A stretch of DNA of 64,000 bases. Origin: Tetracentron sinense (taxonomy: Eukaryota; Streptophyta; Magnoliopsida; Trochodendrales; Trochodendraceae). Shown here in pieces: positions 10,011 through 23,550 of the stretch; position 1 is the first letter of the stretch; every line of letters begins with the position of its first letter. Location of the stretch: assembly GCA_015143295.1 (NCBI GenBank), contig CM026553.1, forward strand, positions 2,418,001-2,482,000, given 5' to 3'. A model generated the notes under the pieces. The model did no database searches, was not told the DNA's origin, and saw only the letters and a list, made by a program, of their open reading frames with translations. Made by a program: the position numbers and the translations under genes.

Positions 10011-11844
10011 GTTAGTTCTATATGATGGATTGATGAATCTCAATCACTGAGAGAAGGGTCTCTTGACTAAGAGGTGGATATAAGTAAGAAGTACTTATAT
10101 TACAACTGGATTGCTCAGTGGATACCCTTAGAAATATACTGTCTATATATTTAGGGTAGTCTATTTGATAGATTGTCCTTAACTTGAGAGGTCGATATCT
10201 TCTCTAGTATTTGCCTATATAGCTTTGATGTAGCCAATCGTCAATGTCCAACACACTGGACTAAATACAGGCTTGTTGGGTTATGTACGCTATATTAGAA
10301 GAAGTGTGTGTACGCTCAACAAGGATTCCACTACTCTTCTAGAGTAATTTATATTGATTTGATACTTGTCAAAACCGGACTTGAAAACCCTAGTGATGGT
10401 ATTTATCGAGAAGTTTATTTTCTATATAAAAGAAATGTAATTAATATTATTGTTTCTTTTAAAAAATTTCTAAAATGTTTTTGAAAGTCCAAGTTTGATT
10501 AAAAATATCAAAGAGAATGGTTCTCAATATAAGCTAGGGATTAAAGACAGTATAAGATATTGTCTTGTAAGCTTATAACAATATTGGAAGTGGAGGGACG
10601 CATCTGTAAATAAATCTTGTGATAGAAATACTTGGAAGTAATTCTCTAATTTCCGAGGATTAGTCACATTGTGTTAATGGACATTATTGTGATTAGTGGA
10701 AGTCCAAGGACATTGATAAAATTTTATGGTCCGAATGGAGTTATAGGAAATGGTTTCCTAGTAACAATGCTTTAACCAAGAAGGGTTAAGCACTTGGTCT
10801 CACAACCGGAAATAGGAGATCCCTTTAGATCCCACACACTAGGACCTTCTTAAAGCTTTTAATTTAACTATTAATTAAATTAATTAATTTCTCTAAGTTA
10901 TCACTATATGGTATAGTGAAGCTCTTAAAGGTTAAATCACATTGGATGTGATTAACCAAATGGGAAGGACCCATTAGGAATTTTGATAAAAGATCAATTG
11001 ATGACCTAAGGGTTTTGAACCCTTAAAGGGGCGTGTGGAAGTGGGGCCCACTTAGGGTGGGACGCCACTTCAAGATGGAAGCCTTGTTTAAATTAGTTAC
11101 TAATTAAATGACTCCTTATTAGATAAGGTTAGTTAGTTAATTAGTTACTAATTAAAGATTCCATATTTGAAAGAGATTCCATTAGTTTGTTACTAATTGA
11201 GATTCCTTATTAGATAAGGATAAGATTATTTTATTTTAAAGATTAATCCTAATTAATTAGGAGTAATCATGAAAAGAATCTTTTGAGGAATCCTAATTGG
11301 ATTAGGATAAGGATGAGAGAGTCTTGGATTGGAAGCAAAGCAATCCAAGCTAAATCTATATAAAGGGTGGATGCCCACCCGTTGGAATTCACTCCAAGAC
11401 TCCACATTTTCTCTCTCCCTCTCATAAAGTTCACACCCCCCCTCTTCTCTTGTTGAAGTGTACGGTCATCCCTTCTTTTCTTGGTTCTAGTTTTTCTCTT
11501 GAGCAAAAATAGAACCAATCTTGTTAAATCAAGAAAGGATCTTGAGATTCAAGAAAAGAACAAAGATCATAGAGCTTGAATTAGAAGGGTCATTAGCTTC
11601 CATTAGAGAAAGCTTTAAAGGAAAAAGAAGGTTCGTGTGGATCGCGAAGGAGACTTTACACTTGTGAAGTTTTACAGGCATTGTTCTAACGTGGATTTGA
11701 TTTAACAATTTTAAAGTCGCAAAGGTGAATGTTATTTTAATCATTCATTGAATAAAATCAATTAGAATCTTAGTCAGATCTTGGGTTTTGATGTATGACC
11801 CCCAAGAACTATTTTTCTAAAATTAAAAAGAGGTATTCTTTCAG

Positions 11845-11857
11845 TGGTATCAGAGCC
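11845..11857 (+). other. Copia A primer-binding site (tRNA-Met type)
   Basis: TGGTATCAGAGCC begins two bases after the 5' LTR end (CA at 11843). It is the usual plant copia primer site, complementary to the 3' end of initiator tRNA-Met. Confidence 0.92.
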
Positions 11858-13597
11858 TTGACTATGCTTCTCTTTGATTTTATTGAGTTTAATGAAGATT
11901 TATATAAAGATTGCCTCCCCTATGAATTTTGGACACCCTAATAAATCAATCTTTTAGATTCTTGATTATTGGATAATCATTATTAGGGTTAAGGGATCCC
12001 CCTCTAGTTATTGAGGGAGTAATCAAGCCCTTATAAATTAGTGTGATACTAATTTCTGTTTTGAATGATTTCAAAACCTCTTGAAATTACAATAGGGATA
12101 GGTATATAGATATATAAATTTGGTTAAAGCCTTTAAGGATTTAGAGATCCTTTTTACCATGTTAAATTAAATTGTTTAATTTATTCTTGAGAGTTCCGAG
12201 CTAGCATAAAATAATATGTATAATATTTATCATGATAACTAATTATTATTGTATGTGCTGGATGGGTTGTACAAATCATACCTCATTCTCTTTCCCCTCC
12301 CCTCGTCGTTTGTCTATTTTTAGAATAGGGTTGCTGATTTATAGTGGACTAAATCAACCGAAGGAGATGCCCAGAGAACCATTGTGAGATAGAAGATCTT
12401 CAATAGTTGTGGGACTTTATTTAATTCCCTTATTGTAATTAAATAAGGGCGTATGATTTGTTGAACCCATTGTGAGATTATAATATTCTTATAATTATAA
12501 TATTATTATTCATGTGATGATTAATAGTATTTCTTTTAAGCCCAGAAGCTGTGATAATTGTGATTAATGCTTTTATGATAATTTAGGATAATTGGATTAT
12601 ACACTGATTAATGAGTTGTGTTTAATTATAAATTTTTTGTATTTAGACACAACACATTACTAATACTCTTTTGGATGTGGAGTTTGTGACCCATGCATAG
12701 ATTTTTACGTAAAACCTTTGCTTACGAGATTATTGGATAATCATGTCTGAAAAGACATTAATCGTTATGAAAGGTGGATGGATCACTAAACTGACATCCA
12801 AATACCCTAAGGTTATAGGATTGAGTAGGTTTTGACCATAAAGTGAAAACCCTAATGATCAAAACTGCCTGTGAGGGCTAGTGGGAGTTTATCACTCCGT
12901 GATAATCCTATTATCGAAAATTTTCATATTCATATGATGAATATTTGTATGATATGATCATGCCTGTTTATATTGTTCTCTTCAAGAAAAATTTTAAGTG
13001 ATAATAAATGAGATTATTAATTCTAAGGCCTTCCATTATCAATAAGACTAGGAATTAATTAGCCTGAGTCTTGTCTTACCAAAAGGTATTGACATAATTT
13101 AGTCTGAATTAAACTCCTAGAACCTTATTTCTATTGTAGATAAGTTTGTGTATGGCCTGATAAGGAGTGTCAACTGAAATGGGCGCACAGCTTTACTTGA
13201 TCATATGACGAACTAGAATAATGAGTTTCACTTAAACTAGGAAACATGGCGACTGCAATAGTGACAGTCATGTTGTTCTTGGAGGTCTCAAGAAAATTAG
13301 GAATCACTGATTTACATAAGGAGTTATGCGTGAGATGCTCAGTGATGGTTGGTTACTATCCACCTTGTAGTGCACGAGTAGTACTATCCTAAAATGGAAG
13401 ATTACATGTGTATTATGAGGATCCTAATACTCATCTGAAATAAAAAGTTTATTTCCTAATTTCATATAATGAAGGGAATTATGAAATTTGAAGAAAGATA
13501 AGAGGATCATCGCATATTTAAAAATCTCAAAAATCTGATGAATATATGTATGAAGAATAATGTAATAATTTATGCTTATTTTATTTTGTAGATAGCC
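11858..13597 (+). other. Copia A untranslated leader
   Basis: About 1.7 kb separates the primer site from gag. I see no coding sequence or nested element in it. It is AT-rich. A leader this long is normal for some plant copia lineages. Confidence 0.6.
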
Positions 13598-14330
13598 ATG
13601 AATCCTTTTCCAAGATTCTAGAAGAGAATCATTTGGCTGGTCCTAATTTTTTGGACTGGAAAAGAAACCTTGACATTGTGCTAATCTCTCAGAAGATAGT
13701 TTATGTTCTCACTTCCGATTATCCGGAATTTGATGAGGTGATTTATACTCGAGGGTTTTGCTACTGCTAAGGACATATTGACAAATCTCAGGGAGATGTT
13801 TAGGGAACAGAACAAGACTGCTAGGTAGTTAGCAATGAAAGGACTGATGGGTACCAAGATGTCTGATGGTAGCCTAGTCCGGGAGCATGTCGTCAAGATG
13901 ATGGGGCTCATTAATGAACTCTTGACTCTTGGTGCAGATCTTGATCAACAAAGTCAAATGGATGCGATCCTAAACTCTCTCTAGAATCCTTTCTACGTTT
14001 GTGTTGAATTATAACATGAACAAATTGGAGACTGCTCTATCAGAGCTCCTAAACATGTTACAAGGAGTTGAGGACCTTATGAAGCGTACTAAGCTCTATG
14101 CAAATGTGGCAGTGGGAGTTGGACCTTCAAGGCCTAGGCCTAAGGGCAAAGGCAAGAAAAAGAAGAAGTCCAATTTCTCTAAATTTTTCAAAGGCAAGAA
14201 AGGAAAGAACACGAAAGCAACTTCCGAAAAGAAGGACAAGGAAAAGAATCAGAATGTCTGCTTCTATTGCAAGAAACTAGGTCACTAGAAGAGGAATTGC
14301 AAAGTTTACTTAGCATCCCTCAAGGACAAG
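13598..14330 (+). pseudogene. Copia A gag, broken
   Basis: Gag binds and packages element RNA. Reading across frames gives a copia gag pattern: an N-terminal stretch with HLAGPNFLDWKRNLDIVLIS (about 13630-13690), the gag core with MKGLMGTKMSDGSLVREHVV (13838-13900), a Lys-rich linker, and a zinc knuckle CFYCKKLGH-KRNC at about 14260-14300. The knuckle's Trp codon after GH has become a TAG stop. At least three frameshifts or stops break the frame. The protein runs on into protease. Confidence 0.85.
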
Positions 14331-14333
14331 CCT

Positions 14334-14502
14334 TTGGAAGGTATGCTCGAATCTTTCATCATTGAATCCAACTTCATTGTTGGTTCTTGTAACTCTTGGT
14401 GTGTAGATAGTGGATGTACCTCACATATTTGTATTATGTTACAGGGGTTTCAAGAGAGCAGAAAGCTCAGTGATGGGGAAGTCAAGATAAGGATGAGAAT
14501 GG
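14334..14502 (+). pseudogene. Copia A protease, first part
   Basis: This part holds the retroviral-type aspartic protease active site VDSGCTSHIC at about 14404-14433, followed by LSDGEVKIRMR. The frame then runs into an inserted LTR at 14503. The protein resumes at 27090. The aspartate of DSG is intact. Confidence 0.85.
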
Positions 14503-16251
14503 TGTTAGACATGATGCCCAGAAAATTCATTTCGATTGTAAGATTCTTATTAATTAGAATAATAGAGACATCTTCTTTATCTATTGTGTATTCATTATGG
14601 GTAATTGACCATGATCATGAGATGATTTATACGATATGAGATATCGATAAAGGTCCATAGGATATATTGTAGGAAAGCTATGTGATGGGACTATCACAGG
14701 AAGATATACCTTTCCAGTTCCTTATACCATATATAGTCACAGCTATGGGTGAAGCTGGGCACTTCACTTATATGGTTGCCACTATGCTAAGATATTCTCA
14801 ATAGTTGTGATGTAGTTTTATCTCAAACTATTGTAGTAGAGACTACACATCAGCATATGGGTGCTTAAATATACACTAACTAATTGCAAGCAATGAGAGA
14901 CCTCTTGTATAAACATACTATCAGATAGTTGGTCTCTCATTCACATTGAATAGTTTCAATAATCTTTAGATCTGATGAGTTCATTTATAACTAAGCAGTA
15001 ATCTGACTATTTTGATTCCACCAAAGTACTCTCTACCATAGGGAATATGATACAGTGACAATTGGATAGTCAGAAAGCTGTTCGAGTCATGATGAATTTC
15101 AAATATGAAATCCATGTTCATTAAATTGAGAGATTATCCAAGTTCCGGGTAAGACAGTCGATTAAGCTTAAATCATGCGCAGGTGATTTTGAAATAAAAT
15201 AAGTTTAAAATATATTTTTATTAAACGATACTATACTTATAAAAATGTTTTTCTCAAAATGTTTTACATGAGAAAATGTTTCTCATGACTTAATCAAAAG
15301 TCTTGGAAACCCGGATGATGTGCAATGGGCTATGAGTTAGATAGTATAAATAATCTCAAAGGCCCATTAGGGATAATGTAATTGGAAGGATCAATTGAAT
15401 TAAAAAGCTCATGTGGCGGGATCCTTAATGGTTAATGTTGTTACACTGGGATTCAATTGCAACATGGATATCTCACGTCACTTGCAATTCCAAGTAATTC
15501 CTATTTAGGGTCAATGGGATAACATTGGGTAAGCTAGGGTTAGAATGTCCCAGAGTAATCTGTGGAGATGCTCATATGAGAAATATAAGCTCATATAATT
15601 GATTAAATGTTAATCAATAAATTAAATGATTGAATGTTAATCATTAATAAAATAGATTAAATGTTAATCTATGGTTTAAATTAATTGTTAATTTAAAATA
15701 AAGGATATTAATAATGGTTATTTAATTAACATAAAATAAGGGGATATGGGTTTGACCCATATCCATAAAATCCATAAAGTATGGACCTTAGAAGTGGGCC
15801 CAAGCCCATAGGATTTAATCCCTAGGGTGGGCCCCCATTTGGTGAATCCCAATTGGTTAGGAAGTTTGTTAGTTAAATAATTATTAATTAAATTAATCCT
15901 TAAATTAAGGGATTTGATTCCTTACTTGGAAAACAAGAAACTAAGAGATAGGGTTTGCCTTTAGTCAAACCTTGGAGTGCAAGACTCCCCTATGGTTCAC
16001 GTCCCATGTAGCTTACGCCCCTCCCTTGTAGGTTTTCCTAATTGGATTAGGTTACCTTGTTTTGAGGAAGTTAGTTAATCCCATTAATTAAGGAATCCTT
16101 TTGTGAAAAGGACTCCTAAATTAGAAGGTTTGTTATAACTAATTAAGTTATAGATAAACTAGAAGTTTTATTAATTAATGGTAAGAGTTATCATTATTTA
16201 ATAATTCCTAAAAGGGATAAACTTCTAATTGGATTAGGATTTGGATTTGAT

Positions 16252-16284
16252 CACTACAAGAAAACTACCGGACAACAATGGAAT
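16252..16284 (+). repeat. CACTA left terminal inverted repeat
   Basis: The repeat starts CACTACAAGAAAACTACC and pairs with 26579-26611. In this superfamily the transposase acts at these ends. Confidence 0.92.
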
Positions 16285-16289
16285 TATAG

Positions 16290-16530
16290 ACTCGGAAATA
16301 TTTCCGTGTCTAACACCTATTTATAGACACGAAATGTTACCATCTCTACAATTCCGTATCTAATGTTTATTCCAAGATTTATATTAATTTTATGAATAAA
16401 ACATTTATTAGACACGGAAAAGTCTCCGTGTCTAATATTTTTAGACACAGATATTGGTGTTAGTGACATAAATTTTCCATCTCAAAATTAAAAGAGCATT
16501 AGACACAGAATTATTTCCATGTCTAATAAT
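16290..16530 (+). repeat. CACTA left subterminal repeats
   Basis: Several direct and inverted copies of TAGACACGGAAATATTTCCG and close variants occur here. Such arrays are the usual binding sites of the TnpA-like protein in CACTA elements. Each unit is itself nearly palindromic. Confidence 0.85.
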
Positions 16531-16589
16531 ATTGTATTCACTTTTCCCTAACCCGCGAAACTCATACCATTTCCCCCCTTTTCTGTTCT

Positions 16590-16920
16590 CTACCGCGCCT
16601 CTCTCTCTCTCTCTCTCCTTCTCCTCCACCTCCGACCACGGTCGCCTACTAGTGCTGATCACCGTAGGCGACCATCTCCAACCACCGCTGGATAAAAGCT
16701 CTGATCCCCACTGTAAGTCATTATTTCTCTCTCTATATCTCTCTCCCTATCTATCTGTTCCTCTCTCTGTCTTTGTCTTTCTCACTCTCTCTCTCTACCA
16801 AGCTCTCCTACTCTCTCTATCCCTCTATTGAATGTCTCTATCTCTCACGCTTTTCCTCTCTACTGACCTCTCTCTCTATATATATATTTCTCTCTGCTCT
16901 AGTTCCTCTCTCTATGTTAT
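16590..16920 (+). repeat. CT-rich microsatellite
   Basis: Interrupted (TC)n tracts run from about 16590 to 16920, just inside the left subterminal repeats. Open frames here are low-complexity. Confidence 0.9.
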
Positions 16921-17886
16921 CTAACTCATGAGTTGGACTCTGTGCAAGTTCATCAGTGCCACCAGCTCCACGCCACTCAAATTTCCCCTTTGCTAGGTAC
17001 CTACTAATGACATTTTATGTTCTCTTTCTTTAAGTTTTTCCTTGATGAATTTGTGGGTTTGTCTGAGCAATATTTATAGGAAGTGAAAAAGATAGTAAAC
17101 CAACCTCTCTCTAACCAGATTATACATCCTAGTAATAAGTGTTTCCTGATCTTCTGAAAAGTCAAGCTTAGAATCTCGACTGTTTTGCTCTGAAACAAGC
17201 ATCCCAACATGAAAATGGAAAATCATGTTACATGACAAAGTATACTAAGTTAAAAAATGGGTTTGAACTTGAAAAGAGAGAGAACATGCCTTAATTTCAA
17301 ATGGGTACATCTAAAAATAGATATGACATGATTAGGCACACATTCCTGGTTTGATCTAGTCATTAGGATGTAGTTATTGTATCCCGGGGTGGAGAATTAG
17401 GTTTTGAAATGGAATTCATGGGTACGTTAACTATTTACCTTCTAAAAAAAAAAAATTACCATACTTGGCCAAAAACTATCTTTGTAGAAATGAGAAATCA
17501 CTCTCTTTGTACAAAACCCTAAATTTATATGATAATTTTTACAAAATCTCTAAAAATAAAAAATAAGATTTAATTAATTAAAAAAAATGTATGAGGCATT
17601 ATGACCATAGCTTATATAAGGACCCAAACTCCTAATTTGTCTTGATTTCTTCTAAGAGTGAATTTATCCTAAATAGTAAGGTTTAAAAAAAATAAAAACT
17701 AATTAAAGAACTTATGTAACTCTTAATTAAGAGTTTCTTAACCCAACCAAACTCTCAAAACCCAAATCGAACTATATATAGCCTTTTTCTTCAATGATTC
17801 CGATGTCCAGTGGATTTAATCAGTTGAATGATTTTAGGTCTCATCATTAGTTTTTCAACAATATATTATAATAGCAAATCTGATAA

Positions 17887-17935
17887 CACTACAAGAAATC
17901 TACCGTATAGCAACGAAATTATTGACACAGAAATC
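17887..17935 (+). repeat. Internal copy of a CACTA left end
   Basis: CACTACAAGAAATCTACCG followed by CAACGAAATTATTGACACAG matches the left terminus at 16252 over about 48 bp with several changes. I find no matching extra right end inside the element. It may be the left end of an older nested CACTA or an internal duplication. Confidence 0.65.
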
Positions 17936-18760
17936 TTTCTATAATAGTAGGGTTGTGTTCTTGTCTACCTTTGGTGTATTGAACTTGCTATGTTTATTTT
18001 TATTTTTGCTAACTATTATGTCTATTGCCTTTTGTGTATTTCTGTTGATGAATGTGGGTTGTTTTAGATTATTGAAATAATCCGGATTTCTATTCATTAT
18101 AATTTTATAATTATGGTCATGGAACTGTAAGTTCCATAATGATGTCTGCATCCCTCAAGGTCATTGTGAACGTACATGCATTGAATCTTAGATCTCCCGT
18201 TCAAGAATGATTGTCGGTTAAGTGCCTCTCTTACCATCACTATGGATGGATTCGTTGTTGATTACGATGTGTAGTTCATACGTGGACTACATTACCGCTA
18301 ACAACTGATCCATCCTGTATGTCAAGAGGAGTATTTGTCTGCAAATGATTCTTGAATTGTCCGTGTGGACAATTTGGGAATGCATAATCCCGAAGCATGT
18401 GTCAGTCGCCCGAAGCACACTCAATTTTTCGAATCTTTTCGTCAATCATCCCTATTGTTCTCTGGGTACATATTTGGACAAGTAATGCATTTGCTGCTTG
18501 TCTGAATTGTGTACTTGGAGAGCCATAGGGAGATGCTGCCGAAAATTCCTAAAAAATTGATAGCGGACGTGCGGTACTGATTCTTGGGGATTATGTATTC
18601 CTGAATGGGATAGGAACACCACACCCAATGAGAGAAAGGAACAACCATGGTGAATGCATGCATTATCCTAATTATTCCACTATCATTTCTGTATCATTCA
18701 TCAATGACAGGTATATATTGTCTTCTGTTGTTAGTGATTGTGAGAGTTGATAAAGTGACC

Positions 18761-21700
18761 ATGGATAAAAGTTGGATTTCTGTACACAGATTGAGTGACA
18801 TATATAAAACGGGTGTGAACAATATCTTGGATTTTGCATTTAGTCAGTCACCACAGCCTGGTAGTACTATCAAGTGTCCATGTAAAAAATATAGTAATCG
18901 ATATTATTGTATACGACACATTATGTACAAACACTTGATTTGCGATGGATTCAATAAGCATTATGCCACGGCTACTTGGATTTTCCATGGGGACAGACCG
19001 CATCCTAGATCTCAACCTGCCCAAGTTCTGAGGGACGTGGATAACCCTGCAATAGATGATATAGAAGAGATGTGGCACGCAGGGTTCGGGCCCAATCGTG
19101 CAAACCAAGGGACAGTCGATGAGGGACCGAGTGAAACAAGAGAGAGTCCGAACGCAGAAGCTGCAAAATTCTATAAGTTAGTAGAAGATGTGGAGCAAGA
19201 TTTGTATCTCGGATGTAAAAAATTCAGTAAACTATCTTTTATCGTCCGGTTATATAACATTAAGTGTCTGAATGGATGGAGCAACAAATCATTCACAATG
19301 TTACTTGAATTACTGAAAGAGGCACTTCCCGAGGGTGAGACTTTGCCTTCATCCTTTTACCAAACTAAAAAGATAATCGGAGAATTAGGTCTTGGTTACA
19401 ATAAGATTGATGCATGCCTAAACGATTGCATGTTATACTGGAAGGAAAATGTCAATGATATTGCATGTTCCGTTTGTGGAATTCCACAGTGGAAGATTAC
19501 GGACTCCTGTACAACACCGTCATCCAGGAAGGAAGGCAGAATTCCAACAAAATTTTTGCGTCATTTTCCTTTAAAGCTTAGACTTCAAAGACTTTACATG
19601 TCAGACAAGACAGTTGGTTCCATGATTTGGCATACAGAGGGTCGCATCCGAGATGGTGTTCTAAGGCATCCAACTAACTCTGAATCCTGGCGACATCTTG
19701 ATGAACGATACCGTGAATTTTCTGCTAAACCTCACAATGTCAGACTTGGGTTAGCAAGCGATGGTTTCAATCTTATTTGGTACCCTTAGCATCGCACACA
19801 GTACTTGGCCTGTTGTTTTGACTCCATATAATTTTCCGCCTTGGATGTGTAAGAAGTAACATTTTCTGATGATGTCATTACTTATTCCTGATCCTCGTGC
19901 TCCTGGTAATGACATTGATGTATACTTACAACCACTTGTAGATGAGTTATTAGATCTATTGATTGATGGACTAAACACGTACGATGTGTTAAGTGGTCAA
20001 AATTTTCAGATGAGAGTAACGTTATTGTGGACAATCAATGACTTCCCTGCATATGCGAACTTTTCTGGATGGAGTACAAAGGGGCGATACGCTTGTCCGC
20101 ATTGCAACCAGGGCATATGGTCCCAGTACTTGAAACATGGGCATAAGTTTTGTTATATGGGTCATAGATGATTCTTGGGGTTTGGTCATAGATTCCGCAA
20201 GAACAAAGCATCATTTAATAGATAGGTCGAAACAAGACCTGCTCGTATTGCACACACAAGGATCGAATTGTTGGGGCCAATGCGTGGTCTAAACATCCAA
20301 TTTGGGAAGCATAGGGCAAACACCTCGAGAGGAAAAAGACCGCGTACAGTAATGTTGAGAATATTGGATGGAAGAGGGTAAGTATTTTCTTCAAATTATC
20401 TTATTGGGAGCATCTACTAATAAGACAAAATTTGGATGTGATGCATATTGAAAAAAATATTGTGATAGTATCACAGGGACGTTATTGAATATTGATGGAA
20501 AAACAAAAGACACTTGGAAATCACGTCTTGACCTTAAGGAAATGGGTATTTGAACTGCACTTCATTCACATGCATTAGGAGAGAAAATATATTTGCCTGC
20601 GACATGCTTTACCATGTCAGTCGATGAGAGAAGTATTTTCTGTAACGTACTAACAACGGTGAAAACTCCAGATGGATATGCATCCAATATTTCAAGATGT
20701 GTGAACCTGAAAAAGCCAAAATATCAGGGTAGAAAAGCCATGACTGCCACATCTTAATGCAACAGCTACTCCCATTGGCCTTGCGGAAATCACTGCCAAG
20801 GAATGTAAGTGAACCGTTGATTGAGTTGAGTAGATTCTTCAAAGGGTTATGCTCTTAGGTTGGCACCGTTGAAGAATTCATAGAACTTGAGGCTGGATGT
20901 GCAGTTACACTTTGCACCCTTGAGAGGATTTTTCCACATGTATTCTTTAACATCATGGTACATCTAGCCATCCATTTGGCAAGCGAGGCCAGGGTTGCAG
21001 GTCCAGTACAGTACTGATGGATGTATCTGATCGAGCGGTAAGTGTTACGCATTGAGTTCATATTAAAACTGCAATATGTTATTACAACAAGACTATTCTA
21101 TTGTACGACATTCACATTTTATTTTTTTTGTATAACAGATACCTTCATACATTGAAATCATATGTACGTAACAGAAGTAAACCAGAAGGTTCTAGAACAG
21201 AGGGATATCTTGCTGAAGAATGTGTCACTTTCTGCGCAAGGTATGTGCACGATGCTAAAACAAAGTCCAACCATGTAGCTCGCAGCTATGATGCAGATGG
21301 GGTTGGGACATACCACAGATTGTCAATTTTTTCTGTACCTGGTTGTCCTATAGGAAAGGCGGTGATGATATATTTATCTGTTGATGTATCAACACAGATA
21401 CACCGTTATATCCTATCTAATTGTCTTGAAGTGGCACCATTTATTGGGTAAGGTGATTCCACTTTGTATTTATATTCATCAAAAACATCTACATGTGGTA
21501 TTCACCAATTAACCACGATGATTGAAATGCAGGGTACACTTGGAAAAAGTAACGGCTGAAAATCATCATAGGCGGCCAATTGACATTGGCCGCATCCACA
21601 ATAGAGAATTTCCAAATTGGTTTGTGCCAAATGTTAGTAATATATCGGAACTATGTTTCAACTGGAAATAAAGTTTATTATTTTGACTGTTTACTAACAT

Positions 21701-22430
21701 GAATTACCAAACACTAATAGGTGAATACATTGATTGGTGGAAGTTCAAAGCATCTACGTAATGACCTGAAATGGTTGGCTCATGGCCCATCGATGACTGC
21801 ATGCTACTTTCAACGGTTTTTCATCAATGGCTTTCGGTTTTGAACAAAATCTGTTGATAGTACCAAGAAGACGCAAAATAGCGGCGTGGTCCTCACCGTA
21901 GAGACACCGCAAACAGGTGATGTAACATACTATGGCGTTTTGCAAGAAATAGTTCAAGTGGACTATTACGAAGGAAGAAAGGTTGTGTTATTTAACTGTG
22001 ATTGGGTAGATGTTATTTCTCAAGGTAGGGGCATCAAGGAAGATGATTTCCAATTGACACTTGTAAATCTGACACGGATGCTCAAAACCGATGAACCTTT
22101 TGTACTTGCCTCACAAGCAATGCAAGTCTTTTATGTTGAAGACCTGCTGGAAAAAGACTGGCACATCGCTATTCAGTTCAAGCCAAGGAAATACTTCGAC
22201 ATGCGAACGGGAGTTCATGCAATTTGGTCGAGACATTGCCTGATATCATGCAACCAAATGTTGTACGATTGGACGATACTGGACTGGATGTTGAAAATAT
22301 TGGTGATATCAGGACAGATATCCCTGGAATAACAATTGATGTACCCCTAACCATCACCGAGGCAGAGTCTTTACATGACAGCTCAAGTGATTCTGAAGAT
22401 AATGATGATGATCTCTCTGTATAGACACTT
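18761..22430 (+). pseudogene. CACTA TNP2-type transposase, broken
   Basis: The gene encodes the large transposase that cuts CACTA ends. The start is taken at ATG 18761 (MDKSWISVHRLSD). In order I see a transposase-associated N-terminal domain (to about 19000, with C-P-C and H-H positions), the TNP2 core (about 19190-20380, including NDCMLYWKE, GLASDGFN, TWPVVLTPYNFPPW and SLLIPDPRAPGND), a DUF4218-like region (about 20480-21450, FTMSVDERSIFCNVL and GYLAEECVTFCARY) and a DUF4216-like domain (about 21890-22215, GDVTYYGVLQEIVQVDYY, VLFNCDWVDV). An acidic Ser/Asp tail ends at 22424. Introns are likely near 20380, 21040-21138 and 21450-21532. A stop at 19787, a frame change at about 19860 and several later stops disable it. 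Confidence 0.85.
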
Positions 22431-23198
22431 GATGTAATAACATTTTTGTAGAGAAATATAATGTTCGTTTTCTATATTGGAACTCATTGTTTATCTTTGT
22501 TATAACACGACGTATGTTTATCACCCTTTTATACCTGATAATGTTCGTGAATCCTTTTCGTTATTGTTACAACAAGACTTAATGGATGACTAAATAAGAC
22601 TACTAAATGCTCTATAGTTCTTGGCTTGTAAACCCTTCTTCAGACTATACTAATAACGGTGAACTGCAACCCCTGTATAGGTCAGATTCACCACATTTGA
22701 TGGTATAGTACCATCAAAGCAAAAAGAATGAAGTAACATATATGATGCTTGTAAGAAGTGAAGCATCATTATTCCTCGTTATATCCTGTATCTATTAGCT
22801 ACACTTGACTATGCAACATTGGCTGACTTATTAATGAGGCTAAACACTGTAGGGATGCACATATTAATAAGAAACCAATAATGTTTGACACACAATATAG
22901 ATGACTAACCTTAGAAGTATGAGTGACCTTATCATATGTCGTGTTTGATGTAGCATGATATTATTTCTCTCTTAATAGAGTAGTCTAGAAATTTCTCACA
23001 ACTTCACGGAAATAACTTACGATTTAATAAGTTCATTATCTGACTACAATAAAAACTATGTGATATTGCAACTTTCTTACTTGTGACCGGAGACAACTTA
23101 AAACTTCACTTCAATTGCATGAATTTTTACACATTGAATGTTTCCTGAACTGTTACTAATATTGTATCTTTCTATATTGCACTGACAGTTATTGCAGG

Positions 23199-23550
23199 AT
23201 GCGGACCTTTTTCAGACTCTCACTTAGAGGAGGCGAGACCTCATCTTCTTCTAGGGTTGGTACATCCCAACCCCAGCCTATCGACCCCCCACAGGATCCG
23301 ATTCACCCTGGGGAGCATGAGATGGAGCATGCAGGGGAGTTCATATAGCAGGATGCAATAGGGCCTGTAGTAGGTATATATTTCATTTAACTACAATTTA
23401 TTTACCACAATTGTATTAATTTTCATCTTTATTATGCATGATTACGGCATTACATTTCTTGCACAGCACCCCGCAGACGTGGCAGGGGTGCTAATAGGCT
23501 GCCACCCCCGCCCCTACCAGGGGAAGACATTACCGTTGTGCAAGTATTTT
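23199..23550 (+). pseudogene. CACTA second gene, first exons only
   Basis: After a TTATTGCAG acceptor-like site an exon starts MRTFFRLSLRGGETSSSSRV and continues into a Pro/Gln-rich stretch. An in-frame TAG interrupts it at about 23347. A second exon near 23463-23540 encodes RRRGRGANRLPPPPLPGEDI. Position and composition fit the TnpA-like or transposase_24-type second gene of plant CACTA elements. The DNA-binding body is missing; satellite repeats follow instead. Confidence 0.6.

Larger units (their letters stand above)
4756..11843 (+). mobile_element. Copia A 5' LTR (about 2.1 kb, in three pieces)
   Basis: The LTR runs TGTTAGACATATATGCCC to CTTTCA in three parts: 4756-4985, 7763-7818 and 10011-11843. 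Solo LTR c and an inverted copia LTR separate them. A TATA box (CTATATAAA, 11356-11364) lies in the last piece and is followed by GGTGGATGCCCACC. The junctions are set by TAAGT and GTTAG duplications. Confidence 0.9.

Noticed and set aside
16532-16831. 99-codon Ser/Leu-rich frame
   Set aside because: It is low-complexity translation of a CT microsatellite.
17004-18663. Minus-strand frames of 68-73 codons in the CACTA left part
   Set aside because: They have no recognisable motif, lie antisense to the transposase leader and are short enough to occur by chance in AT-rich DNA.
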